Below, piece after piece: positions 1-8,006 of a stretch of DNA of 64,000 nucleotides. The DNA comes from Planctomycetota bacterium. GTDB taxonomy: Bacteria > Planctomycetota > UBA1135 > UBA2386. Below the pieces are notes generated by a model, which saw only the letters and a program-made list of their open reading frames with translations, was not told the DNA's origin and searched no databases. The stretch spans positions 43,723 to 107,722 of the forward strand of contig JANQJF010000114.1 in NCBI GenBank assembly GCA_028281765.1. The letters are read 5' to 3'. The position numbers and the translations under genes were made by a program. Position 1 is the first letter of the stretch; each line of letters opens with the position of its first letter.

Positions 1-1
1 A

Positions 2-640
2 CCGTTCGCGTTTACGGTCGGGACGCTGGCGATCCAGATCGATGCTCAGCCGGCCCCGTCTGATGCGGCCGGGTTTTGGGCTATCGATGCTGAGTGTGCA
101 GCAACCAGCGGCACCGTGATTCGACTCGGCACTTCGTGCAGCCCGAGCCGCGTCGATCTCGATCCACCCGGAACCCCGGCGAGTATCTTCCTCAATCAAG
201 CGGACCTGACTCCCGGTTCGACCCCTCGCGTCGTTGGGCATGGATCCGTTGGGGCGTCTTCGTTCCTGATGATCGGGTTCCTTCCTCTCGACCTCGACCT
301 AGGCGCGCTTGGGGTTGGCGGACTCGGCTGCAAGCTCGGACTCGTCAGCGAAGCGACCGTCGCTGGCGTCTTCGAAGACCGTTCGTTCCCGTGGGGAGAG
401 ACGGACATTTCGCTGCAGATCCCGATCGACCCGGGGATGCTGAGTGCGACGTTCTACCTACAGTATGCCGAGTTCGGGTTGCCGATTTACACGAGCGAGA
501 CCTTGGAGTGCCACATCGGCAACGCGACGCCGACACTCGGCTCGTCATACGTCTTCTCGGACTTCAACGGCCCCACTGCCCCCACCGCGGGCAAGGTGCG
601 CACCTGGATGGCGCCGGTGGTTCGCTTCACGCATCAGTAG
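2..640 (+). CDS. 3' part of a secreted protein with the shared C-terminal module (5' end outside window)
   Basis: The reading frame is open from the first bases of the window, so the gene begins upstream and its signal peptide is not visible. The last 120 or so residues show the recurrent module of this region: a segment with VGHGSVGASSFLMIGF, then an L-DLG-LG stretch and a GLGC motif, then beta-rich sequence ending in HIGNATPTLG. A start at the first internal ATG (116) would cut into coherent sequence and is unlikely. Compared with the other module proteins, it carries about 40 extra residues after the usual IG-type ending. The N-terminal domain, and therefore the function, cannot be judged from this fragment. 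It is probably exported and extracellular or outer-surface, by analogy with the complete paralogues in the window. Confidence 0.75.
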   Translation, partial: PFAFTVGTLAIQIDAQPAPSDAAGFWAIDAECAATSGTVIRLGTSCSPSRVDLDPPGTPASIFLNQADLTPGSTPRVVGHGSVGASSFLMIGFLPLDLDLGALGVGGLGCKLGLVSEATVAGVFEDRSFPWGETDISLQIPIDPGMLSATFYLQYAEFGLPIYTSETLECHIGNATPTLGSSYVFSDFNGPTAPTAGKVRTWMAPVVRFTHQ

Positions 641-706
641 CCGACACCGCGACTCGGGCGCGCTGCACACGTAGCCGAGGTCCTCCGGACCTGCTATGAT
701 CCCCGC

Positions 707-3190
707 ATGAAGGAGTTCGCTCGCGGGTCGCGCGCGGGGAATGGTTCCGTCCATACGGGTGAAACCAAGTCTACGCGTGGGGTGTTGCCGGATCGTTCGA
801 AGACGGAGTCGCTGCCGTTGCTGCACAAGTCGGTCGGCAATCGCGCTTTGCAGCGAGCTCTCGGCGATCCCATGGTCGTGCAGCGAGCACCCCTCGATCC
901 CGCGACGAGCGCGCACGCCCCTGCGGGCGACGAGTTCGTAGGCCCGCAGCAGGAAGGGTTCACGCGGACGCCGACTAAGGAAGACGTCGGGCTGGCGCGA
1001 TTGCACGCGCGGCTCTACGGCAAGGAGGCGCTGTACTCGTTGCGTGAGCAAGTGCGGGCGTCGTCCAATGTCGCGTCGTTGCCGTCACGCGATGCATTCG
1101 GTGTGCACGATCCCTTCGTCACCGAAGTGCGGAGCGAGTTACCGGGCCAGCAGGCGCAGTTGGAGCAGTCGCTGCGGGCCAACGGCTTCGCGAGTGTTGC
1201 CGAGTTCGATGCGACGGTGTCCGCGTGGCGGGCGGCGTTCGAGCGCAGAACACGGCAGGAGGCGTACGTTCGGCTCAACCATCTCGAACGCGTCTTGAAG
1301 GAGCAACAGAAGCGGTACGCCGACGCCGCGAAGGCCGCGAAGCTCGCACAGAGTGTCCAGAGCTCGGGAGCACCCGCGCACTACAAGCGCCACTCCGAGC
1401 AGCGCTCCCGTTCGATTCGCCTGTCGATGCCGGTCCATGCAATGAGCGAGAGGCCGATCGACCAGGAAGGCGCGATCCAAGCGGCGGTCGCTTCTGCAGA
1501 GGCGAAGAAGGCCGGCGACGCGGCGATCCAGGGCCTCGGCAAGGATCATCCGCTCCTGGCGTTCCCAGATTTCCCTCGGCAGAAGCTGGCCGAAGCGTCT
1601 GCGACGGACGTGCCACAGCTGATGCTCGACTACATCTCGGAGCACGTCGAGTCCGTGCGGGACACGCGCAAGGAGGTGAGTAGCGATCCCGCGTTCATCT
1701 ACAAGTTGGACGTGCTGCTGCAGGCATCGAGGCAGGCGCAGGGGATTGCGGACGGCTCGATCCACGCGCGAATCATCGACGCGCACATGAAGCGGGAGCA
1801 ACTGAAGTCGATCGTGAAGGGGATTGCGCTGGCGGTCGTGACGCTGGCGCTGACCGTCGCGACGCTCGGCGGCGGTGCGTTCGCGGGCGCTGCCGGTCTG
1901 ACCGCGTTCGGTCTCAGTGGCTGGCAGGCCGTCGATGCCTTCCGCGACTACACGCGCGAATCGGACGCCAACGATGCGCAGTTGCTGTCGGAGGATCCGA
2001 GCATCTTCTGGCTCGTCTTGGCGGTGACCGGCGCGGTGGTCGATCTCGGAGCTGCGGTGAAGGCCGTGCGGGCGATTCGACCGGCTGCGAAGGCGTTCAA
2101 CGAAACCGGAGATCTGGACGCGTTTCGCGAGGCTCTCAAGAAGGTCGATGAGATCGATGCGCGCATTGCCCGATCTGTCGAGCGCGGCGCCGAGTCCCAG
2201 CAGGCAATCGTGCGGCAGTGGCAAGCCGTAGGCGACATGGGCAAGAGGCTCAACGACATCACCTCGGTGGTCGCCGAAGGTGGTTACCGCATGATGGTGT
2301 TGGCGTGGCACGGGGCGCGGCGTGGAGCCCTGCGATTCGACCAGTATCTCATGGAGCTGAAGAAGGCCAAGCTGATCACCCGGCGAACGGGGTTGAGTGC
2401 GAAGGAACTCGAGGCGCTGCGCGGGCCCTACGACGAAGCGCTGCGTCGCGCCGCGAACGGCTTCGTGGATCCGGGCAAGATGAGCGCCGAGTTGCGCGCG
2501 GCCCTGCCCGCCGAAGCGGCCGACGACGCCGCGGCGTTCGGGCGCTTCCTCGGCCTGAGCGATGCCGAGGCCGTCGAAGTGCTCGAGGCGCAGGTGAGTC
2601 TGTCGCGGCAAGGCGACATGTATGCGCTTTCGACGCGGAACCTCCGCAAGGCGATGCGTGAACGCGCCACGGGCACGGGCACGGCCAACGATGGCGCGTT
2701 CGCGATGCGCGACGAGAGCGTGATCGACAGCTCGTATCGGATTCGCGAGACCGCGGATCAGGCGATGTTCGGAGACCGCAGTCAGCTCCGCCGGAACCTG
2801 AAGAAGACCGACCTTCCGGCATGGACCAAGGAGTTCGAATGGGAGGCGCACCACAAGATCCCCTGGGAGCATCGCAACCACCGCGTCATCGATGCCATGC
2901 GCGCGGACCCCGAGGTTAGGTTCGACATGAACCAGGCGCGCAACGGGATCGCGCTCCCGAAGGAGAGCGGCGTCGGTGCCGGTGAACCCTTGCATCAGGT
3001 CGTCGGCGAAGCGAAGACGCCCGGTGTCCGGATGATGGATCTACGGGGCCACCCGGTCTACAACGCGCGGGTGAAGCAGGCGCTCGACGCGATCGACGAG
3101 ATCCGGGATCCGGCGTTGAAGCGACTGCGCTTCTTGGAGTTGCTCGACGGCTTGCCGACCAAGGCCATGCGCGGGGACGTGCTGTTCTGA
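707..3190 (+). CDS. eCIS-cargo-like large toxin with C-terminal AHH/HNH-type nuclease domain
   Basis: This 827-residue protein has no signal peptide. Residues 40-60 carry VGNRALQRAL followed by VVQR, the short signature common near the start of proteins associated with extracellular contractile injection systems (DUF4157-type cargo). A helical, charged middle follows, with hydrophobic stretches at about 369-408 (Ala/Gly/Leu-rich) and 432-450. Between them and the C-terminus lies a region rich in Ala, Arg and Glu that resembles the passenger region of such cargo. The C-terminus has W712-E-A-H715-H716-K-I-P, then an N-rich and G-H-P-V-Y segment, matching the general plan of AHH/HNH-fold nuclease toxins. 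By family it would cleave nucleic acid inside a target cell after delivery. No immunity gene is next to it: the following gene runs convergently, 25 bp away, and encodes a secreted PKD protein. No injection-system structural genes are in the window. It could instead be a contact-dependent polymorphic toxin. Confidence 0.72.
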   Translation: MKEFARGSRAGNGSVHTGETKSTRGVLPDRSKTESLPLLHKSVGNRALQRALGDPMVVQRAPLDPATSAHAPAGDEFVGPQQEGFTRTPTKEDVGLARLHARLYGKEALYSLREQVRASSNVASLPSRDAFGVHDPFVTEVRSELPGQQAQLEQSLRANGFASVAEFDATVSAWRAAFERRTRQEAYVRLNHLERVLKEQQKRYADAAKAAKLAQSVQSSGAPAHYKRHSEQRSRSIRLSMPVHAMSERPIDQEGAIQAAVASAEAKKAGDAAIQGLGKDHPLLAFPDFPRQKLAEASATDVPQLMLDYISEHVESVRDTRKEVSSDPAFIYKLDVLLQASRQAQGIADGSIHARIIDAHMKREQLKSIVKGIALAVVTLALTVATLGGGAFAGAAGLTAFGLSGWQAVDAFRDYTRESDANDAQLLSEDPSIFWLVLAVTGAVVDLGAAVKAVRAIRPAAKAFNETGDLDAFREALKKVDEIDARIARSVERGAESQQAIVRQWQAVGDMGKRLNDITSVVAEGGYRMMVLAWHGARRGALRFDQYLMELKKAKLITRRTGLSAKELEALRGPYDEALRRAANGFVDPGKMSAELRAALPAEAADDAAAFGRFLGLSDAEAVEVLEAQVSLSRQGDMYALSTRNLRKAMRERATGTGTANDGAFAMRDESVIDSSYRIRETADQAMFGDRSQLRRNLKKTDLPAWTKEFEWEAHHKIPWEHRNHRVIDAMRADPEVRFDMNQARNGIALPKESGVGAGEPLHQVVGEAKTPGVRMMDLRGHPVYNARVKQALDAIDEIRDPALKRLRFLELLDGLPTKAMRGDVLF

Positions 3191-3215
3191 TGTTTCGGCG
3201 CTCCTGCAGCCCCCG

Positions 3216-5348
3216 TCACGATCCGATGATGCCCGCACCGCTCGCGGTCAGCGTCGCGCCCAGTGCATTCGCGCCAGGGTCGACGACCAACCCCTGCGCG
3301 GTGAACGTCGCGCCAACGCTTCCAGCGAGATTCGGAATCGGGATCGAGAACAACGCCATCCCGAGCGGGTCGGTGATCTGATTCAGCGTGACGACGATCT
3401 CGGTGCGGAGGATGCAGTCCGGCATCCCGATCAGGCCGAGGTCGACCGGGGCGAAGGGTGAGAACCCGATCATCAAGAACGCGTTCTCGAGTGTCGGGGC
3501 CGACTCGATCGCGAGCATCGTGGTTTGCCCGATCCGCGGTGTGGCTCCCATCCACGTCTGCAGTGTCGGTTGTCCGGTGGTGCCGGCGCAGCCGGGTTCG
3601 AACGGGGTGAATGCCCCGTTGGTCGTGCCGACTTCGTAGTGAATCCGGCCGTGCCAGAAGCGCGGATCGAAGTACACACCGGGCGCGTCGAGCGTCCCGT
3701 AGTGAGTTGCTCCGGTTGACATCCGGAGATCGAGAGTTTGGAAGACGCGTCGTAGTCCATCCTCGGGTGTGGGGCGGCTGAAGACGGACGCGACTTGCGG
3801 GTGCAAACTGTCGAGTTCGATGGCCATTGCGTAGTTGCCCTGGGCCAGAAAGAAGTCCGGCAGGTCGACTGTCGTCCATTCGTTCCGTTCGGCGAGGATC
3901 CGAGCGGTTGCGACGGAAACCCAGCGCGCGGCTTCCGAGTGAGTTTCGTCGAACGTACTCGTGTTTACGAACACCTCGATGTCGACTTCGCGGAGGTTGA
4001 GCGGAATGCCCGTCGGATAGGTGAGGTGGACGTCCAACTTGTCAACCGTGACGCCGCTCGGTTCGAGGACCTCGAGGTCGAAATACTGCGTGTCATCTGC
4101 GGGGTTCCAGAACCAACCGAGTACCGGGATCGTGGACAGCACCGAACGCGACGCGTTGATCATCTCCGTGGAACTGGTCGGCGTTCCGCAGCTGCCGGTC
4201 ACGGTGAGCGTGACGAAGTACTCCTGTGCTGCTGGCGGAGCCCAAGCCGGATTCTGCGCGGTCGAGTCGATGACTCCGTCGCTGTCGAAGTCCCACTCCC
4301 AGCTCGTCGGAGTACCTCTCGAGGTGTCGGTGAACTGGAACGCGCCGGGTGTCGATACGCTCGGTTCGAACTCGAAGCCGGCGATCGCGTCGACGACCGT
4401 GGGGCCGGGCCCAGCGACGGTGTCGGTTCCCACGGAATCCGCGACCTCGAGCTGGATCCAGGTCGTGCCGCAGGAACTCGCGAACAGCGTCGGATTGGAG
4501 ACCGTCGAATCGGTGACTCCGTCAGCGTCCACGTCCCACTCGTACGACGTGATCGGTCCGTTGGGAGAGAACGACCGACTCGCCAGTTCCAGCGAGTCGC
4601 CGACCAGGATGAATCGATTGCCGAACGTGAAGTCCGAAACGGGGCCCGTCGCAAACGGTCCGACCGCGGGTTCCCACAGCACCTCGACGTACGGACCGAC
4701 GTCACTCCATTGCGACACCGAAGTGGTTCCCGGAAGGTCGGCGGACGATCGATGCGAACTCGAGATCCCGTCCGGGGAAGAGAGCTGCTGCGGATTGGCG
4801 GCGTCGCGCAGAGCGAATACGTCCGGTTGGCCTGGGTGCCGTTGGACGTCGATCAACAGCCGAGAGTTCGGGTTGTACACAAACGGGTGGTCGAGCGTGA
4901 CTTCGCACAGCATCGAGTTCGGTGTTGCGCCGGTCGGCACGTTGAGCTGGATCGTGCCGCTGAAGTGGGGCGTCGGGATCCCGAAGAGATAGCGGTCGTC
5001 GAACTCTCGCTGCGGATCTCGGAAGTCTCCGAATGCGTCGGACGACGTGAGTCCGAGCGAGATCGTCGCGTCGATCGATCCCGGCATCGTCGCGGGGCCG
5101 ACGGTCCCTCCGTCTGCGCGCCACCGCAATCCGACGATCTTGATGGGGACGTTGTGACCCTGCGCGAGGAAATTGTCCTCGTCATAGGTGTCTTGACTGC
5201 GGAGCTTGTCCGCGCTCGCCCACGGTGCGGCGACCGAGGCGTTGCCCTCGGTGTTCGCGTTCAGTCCGAATGGGATCGGGATGGGTTGCGTTTGCTGCCC
5301 AGCGAGGCTGGTGCAGAGTAGGAGGCATGCTGGGAATACTGAGTACAT
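3216..5348 (-). CDS. secreted PKD-domain protein with shared C-terminal module
   Basis: The protein has 710 residues. Its first 17 form a signal peptide ending in SLAGQQ, which fixes the start at 5348. Residues 20-240 are a beta-rich N-terminal region with SDAFGDF and YLFGIPTP segments. Two PKD-like domains follow, each with a Y/W-EWD-x-D-x-DG-x-x-DST motif (D-V-D-A-D-G and D-F-D-S-D-G) and a cysteine pair that could form disulfides. A further jelly-roll-like stretch precedes the C-terminal module, which begins at PGCAGTTGQP and ends with GLVVDPGANALG. PKD domains mediate protein or polysaccharide contacts in extracellular proteins, so an adhesive or matrix role is likely; no catalytic motif is visible. 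It is convergent with the toxin gene and lies about 95 bp downstream of another secreted-protein gene on the same strand. Confidence 0.85.
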   Translation of the reverse strand: MYSVFPACLLLCTSLAGQQTQPIPIPFGLNANTEGNASVAAPWASADKLRSQDTYDEDNFLAQGHNVPIKIVGLRWRADGGTVGPATMPGSIDATISLGLTSSDAFGDFRDPQREFDDRYLFGIPTPHFSGTIQLNVPTGATPNSMLCEVTLDHPFVYNPNSRLLIDVQRHPGQPDVFALRDAANPQQLSSPDGISSSHRSSADLPGTTSVSQWSDVGPYVEVLWEPAVGPFATGPVSDFTFGNRFILVGDSLELASRSFSPNGPITSYEWDVDADGVTDSTVSNPTLFASSCGTTWIQLEVADSVGTDTVAGPGPTVVDAIAGFEFEPSVSTPGAFQFTDTSRGTPTSWEWDFDSDGVIDSTAQNPAWAPPAAQEYFVTLTVTGSCGTPTSSTEMINASRSVLSTIPVLGWFWNPADDTQYFDLEVLEPSGVTVDKLDVHLTYPTGIPLNLREVDIEVFVNTSTFDETHSEAARWVSVATARILAERNEWTTVDLPDFFLAQGNYAMAIELDSLHPQVASVFSRPTPEDGLRRVFQTLDLRMSTGATHYGTLDAPGVYFDPRFWHGRIHYEVGTTNGAFTPFEPGCAGTTGQPTLQTWMGATPRIGQTTMLAIESAPTLENAFLMIGFSPFAPVDLGLIGMPDCILRTEIVVTLNQITDPLGMALFSIPIPNLAGSVGATFTAQGLVVDPGANALGATLTASGAGIIGS

Positions 5349-5442
5349 TGAGATCCCGTGAAGTTCGGTTCGCTGGTTCGAACGGAGGGATCAGGGCCGA
5401 GGGCGTGCAACGCGCGAATCTGCCAAATCCGCGCCTGCCGAG

Positions 5443-7284
5443 TCAGCGCACGAACACCTCGAGCGCATCGCTGGAGCCAAGCGGCCCTCCCGCGCTGCAG
5501 CTGGCGTCCAGCCACACGAACTGTGTGGTGAACCGCGTCCCCGCAACCACCTGACCCAGCGATAGGGGCACCGTCGCCGCGCCATTCGCGTCGGCCATCG
5601 AAGGCAACGCGAAGGGTGGCGGCGCGAGCGCCACGAGAACCGAAGCACCCAAGATCGGAAAGCCCGGCACCTGCCGACCGAACGTCACGAACGCGGCACC
5701 CGACGCAGACTGCGGTGCGGACTCGCAGTGCAACGCGAACGTAGTATCGCCGGCGTCAGGAGCACCGGCGAGGTCCGCTCGAGCCGCCGAGCACGCACGT
5801 GAGGGTTCGCCGTAGCGCTCCGCCCAGGCCGTCGCGACCGGCAGGCGTGTGACGAACGACGCGATTGCGCTCGCCTGGGAGACCCGCGTGGTCTGCCACG
5901 CGCCGGCGGTCACCGGAAAGTCGAGGGAACGCGCAACTCCGGCCACGACGGCCTCCGACTCGCTGGCCAAGTGCACGCACTTGGCCGCATCGCCTCCAAA
6001 CCCGAATCCGGTCCCCGACAGGTACGTTGCGTAGGTCAACGAGGAAGCGTCCGCAGACACGCGCGCGACGAACGCGGCCTGCTGCGCCACGAGCGCGACC
6101 TGATATGCGCCGGGAGTCGTCGGCTGATCGGGAGCACGTGTTCGGCCGACGACGGTCGTGGACCCGTCGGCGTGAAGCGCGAGATCGAACAGCTCATCGT
6201 CTCCGCTACCGAGGAGCAGCGTGCTCGCCAAGAGCGCGGTTCCATCCACACTCAAGCGTGCCACGAACCCGTCGGCCTGATTGCCCGACCCGATCGTGCG
6301 CCGCAGCGCGCCCGGCGTCGTGGGGAACGCTGGTACCGCTTGGCTGCGGGTGAAGCCCACGACGGTTGCGCGGCCGCGCGCGTCGACTGCGACGGCACTG
6401 GCACCGTCGTCGGCTCCGCCGCCGAGTCGCGTCGCGTACTGCACTCCGCTTCCGTCGGCCTGAAAGCGCGCGACCCACGCGTCGCGGTTCCCCAACGGCG
6501 CGCTCTGAATCGCGCCGGTCGTCGTCGGGAAGTCGTCCGAGCTCGTCTTTCCGCAGATGATTCCGCTTCCGTCGGGGAGCAGTGCGATCGCTTCGCACGC
6601 CTCGCTGCTCACCCCCCCGATCATCCCGGCGAACAGGAGCTGGCTGGCGTCTCGGCTCAGCTTCACGACGTAGGCATCGTCGGCGGATCCGCCGAGTCCT
6701 GCGAAGGCGCCCGCTGTTGTCGGAAACCCCGACTGCTGCCCGCCGCCGACGACGAAAATGCCCGTCGAGTCGACGGCGACACCGCGTCCACCGCTGGAGG
6801 GTCCGAACACCAGGCCGAACTGCCGCGCCGTGCCGTCGGGACTGATCGCAGCGACGAAGGTACCGAGGTTCGTCGCGCCGATTGGTGGAAGGGTCGCTGG
6901 AAAGTCATTCGACTGCGTGAAGCCCACCACGATCGCGTCGTCGGTGTCCGGATCGATCGCGACCGCGTGGGCACGATCGATCCCCGCGCCACCGAGCAGC
7001 GTCGCGGAGATGAGCGTCGTGCCGTCGGCCGTGAGCCGCACGACGAACGCGTCCACGGATCGATTGACGGTCTGCCAGGCGCCCGGCGTCGTGGGGAAGT
7101 CGTTCGACTGGGTGTAGCCGACGATCACGACGTGGCCCTGCGAGTCGACGGCAATGTCCTCGATGGTGTCGTTCGAACTCGCGTCGAACCACGACGACCA
7201 CGTGAGGCCTGCCCCGGTCGCGGGGGACTGTGCGACGGCATGTGCCGCCAGCAAGACGCCGAGGGTCAGGCCGGACGAGTGCAT
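5443..7284 (-). CDS. secreted SBBP-repeat beta-propeller protein with C-terminal module
   Basis: I chose the ATG at 7284 because it begins MHSSGLTLGVLLAAHAVAQS, a good signal peptide; an upstream in-frame ATG at 7356 would add 24 charged residues and bury it. The 613-residue product contains about seven SBBP-type blades, recognised by repeats of D-F-P-T-T-x-G-A-W/F followed by A-F-V-x-x-L-x-x-D-G and a LLGG segment. This architecture is known for secreted propellers of unknown ligand. The last 130 residues are a divergent copy of the C-terminal module, with AAFVTFGRQVPGFP and an ending in DALEVFVR. No active-site motif is evident. It is transcribed divergently from the membrane protein at 7467 across a 180-bp gap that holds an unusually AT-rich patch. 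Confidence 0.85.
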   Translation of the reverse strand: MHSSGLTLGVLLAAHAVAQSPATGAGLTWSSWFDASSNDTIEDIAVDSQGHVVIVGYTQSNDFPTTPGAWQTVNRSVDAFVVRLTADGTTLISATLLGGAGIDRAHAVAIDPDTDDAIVVGFTQSNDFPATLPPIGATNLGTFVAAISPDGTARQFGLVFGPSSGGRGVAVDSTGIFVVGGGQQSGFPTTAGAFAGLGGSADDAYVVKLSRDASQLLFAGMIGGVSSEACEAIALLPDGSGIICGKTSSDDFPTTTGAIQSAPLGNRDAWVARFQADGSGVQYATRLGGGADDGASAVAVDARGRATVVGFTRSQAVPAFPTTPGALRRTIGSGNQADGFVARLSVDGTALLASTLLLGSGDDELFDLALHADGSTTVVGRTRAPDQPTTPGAYQVALVAQQAAFVARVSADASSLTYATYLSGTGFGFGGDAAKCVHLASESEAVVAGVARSLDFPVTAGAWQTTRVSQASAIASFVTRLPVATAWAERYGEPSRACSAARADLAGAPDAGDTTFALHCESAPQSASGAAFVTFGRQVPGFPILGASVLVALAPPPFALPSMADANGAATVPLSLGQVVAGTRFTTQFVWLDASCSAGGPLGSSDALEVFVR

Positions 7285-7391
7285 GCTCCAGACCAGAGAG
7301 CAGGTCGCGCACGTCGTCAACCGGGCCCGGCTGCGACCGTGATCGACCACTGCCACGCTCCCATGGATCGGCCGCCGACCACTTACTTGTT

Positions 7392-7429
7392 ATTGCAAAG
7401 TTAAATGGATATGCTTGGGATTGCAAAGT
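7392..7429. repeat. AT-rich patch with a 10-bp direct repeat
   Basis: The decamer ATTGCAAAGT occurs at 7392-7401 and again at 7420-7429, 28 bp apart start to start. Each copy contains the palindromic core TTGCAA. The patch is strikingly AT-rich against the surrounding high-GC DNA and sits in the divergent intergenic region between the SBBP protein (start 7284) and the membrane protein (start 7467). Paired repeats in a divergent promoter region suggest regulator binding sites, but no -35/-10 pair can be assigned with confidence. Confidence 0.45.
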
Positions 7430-7466
7430 CAAGCGATCCAGATCCAGCTTCCAAGGCCCATCCAGC

Positions 7467-8006
7467 ATGTCGTCGATCTCATCCCAAGCGCGTTCCAGCA
7501 CGGTCATCCCACTCCGCGAGTCACTACTCGGTCTCGGCACCCTGTTCCTCCCTGCCATCGGATTCATCGCCGGACTGTGGATGCTGAGCGGCCGATCCGG
7601 CTTCCCGCACATCGTCGACTGGTCGACGTATCCATGGCAGCTGTGGGTCATCGGGATCACGGGCACCGCGGCCACGATCTGCGGTGTGCTCGACTGGCAC
7701 TTTCACGTGTCGGGACGCCGGCCCGTGGGCCGACGTGAGCGTCACGGTGAGCTGATTGCACTCGCGTGCGGCGGAGCGCCGCTGTTCGTGTTGATGTGCG
7801 CTGCCAGTCTGCATCCCCAACCGCAGGCGTTGCTCCTGCCGATCGTGATGGTTGCGCTCTTCACGGCGGTGATGATTTGCTACGACGAGTTCGTGTTCCA
7901 TCGGCGCGCGTGTGGTCGCTACGAGACGATGCTGCATCGCGTGCTCGTGCTCGGAAACACCACGGCGTGGCTCGCGTGGCTGCACTGGTGCTTCACGCGT
8001 GCCTGA
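7467..8006 (+). CDS. small integral membrane protein, unknown function
   Basis: The 179-residue product begins MSSISSQARSSTV, with a polar N-terminus followed by four hydrophobic segments at roughly residues 20-43, 55-76, 93-113 and 115-137, plus a possible fifth near 155-175 (NTTAWLAWLHWCF). An earlier in-frame ATG at 7230 would fall inside the divergent gene's signal-peptide region, so 7467 is preferred. I recognise no family. Its stop codon overlaps a GTG start of the next gene by 8 bp, which argues for translational coupling with the metallophosphoesterase. It may anchor or partner that enzyme in the membrane. Confidence 0.7.
   Translation: MSSISSQARSSTVIPLRESLLGLGTLFLPAIGFIAGLWMLSGRSGFPHIVDWSTYPWQLWVIGITGTAATICGVLDWHFHVSGRRPVGRRERHGELIALACGGAPLFVLMCAASLHPQPQALLLPIVMVALFTAVMICYDEFVFHRRACGRYETMLHRVLVLGNTTAWLAWLHWCFTRA

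Noticed and set aside
1139..2995. Long minus-strand frame opposite the toxin gene (618 codons)
   Set aside because: It is rich in Arg, His and Leu with no domain, and lies entirely opposite a gene with clear protein-like composition. It is a typical shadow in high-GC DNA.
3191..3215. A small immunity gene after the toxin
   Set aside because: Only 25 bp separate the toxin stop from the end of a convergent gene, so there is no room for one on the same strand.
3795..5321. Plus-strand frame opposite the PKD protein (508 codons)
   Set aside because: Arg/Val/Asp-rich, without motifs or signal peptide, while the minus-strand gene has PKD domains and the module.
7912..7998. Upstream extension of the phosphoesterase to an ATG at 7912
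   Set aside because: The added residues are Arg/Cys-rich and lie inside the previous gene; the GTG at 7999 fits translational coupling better.
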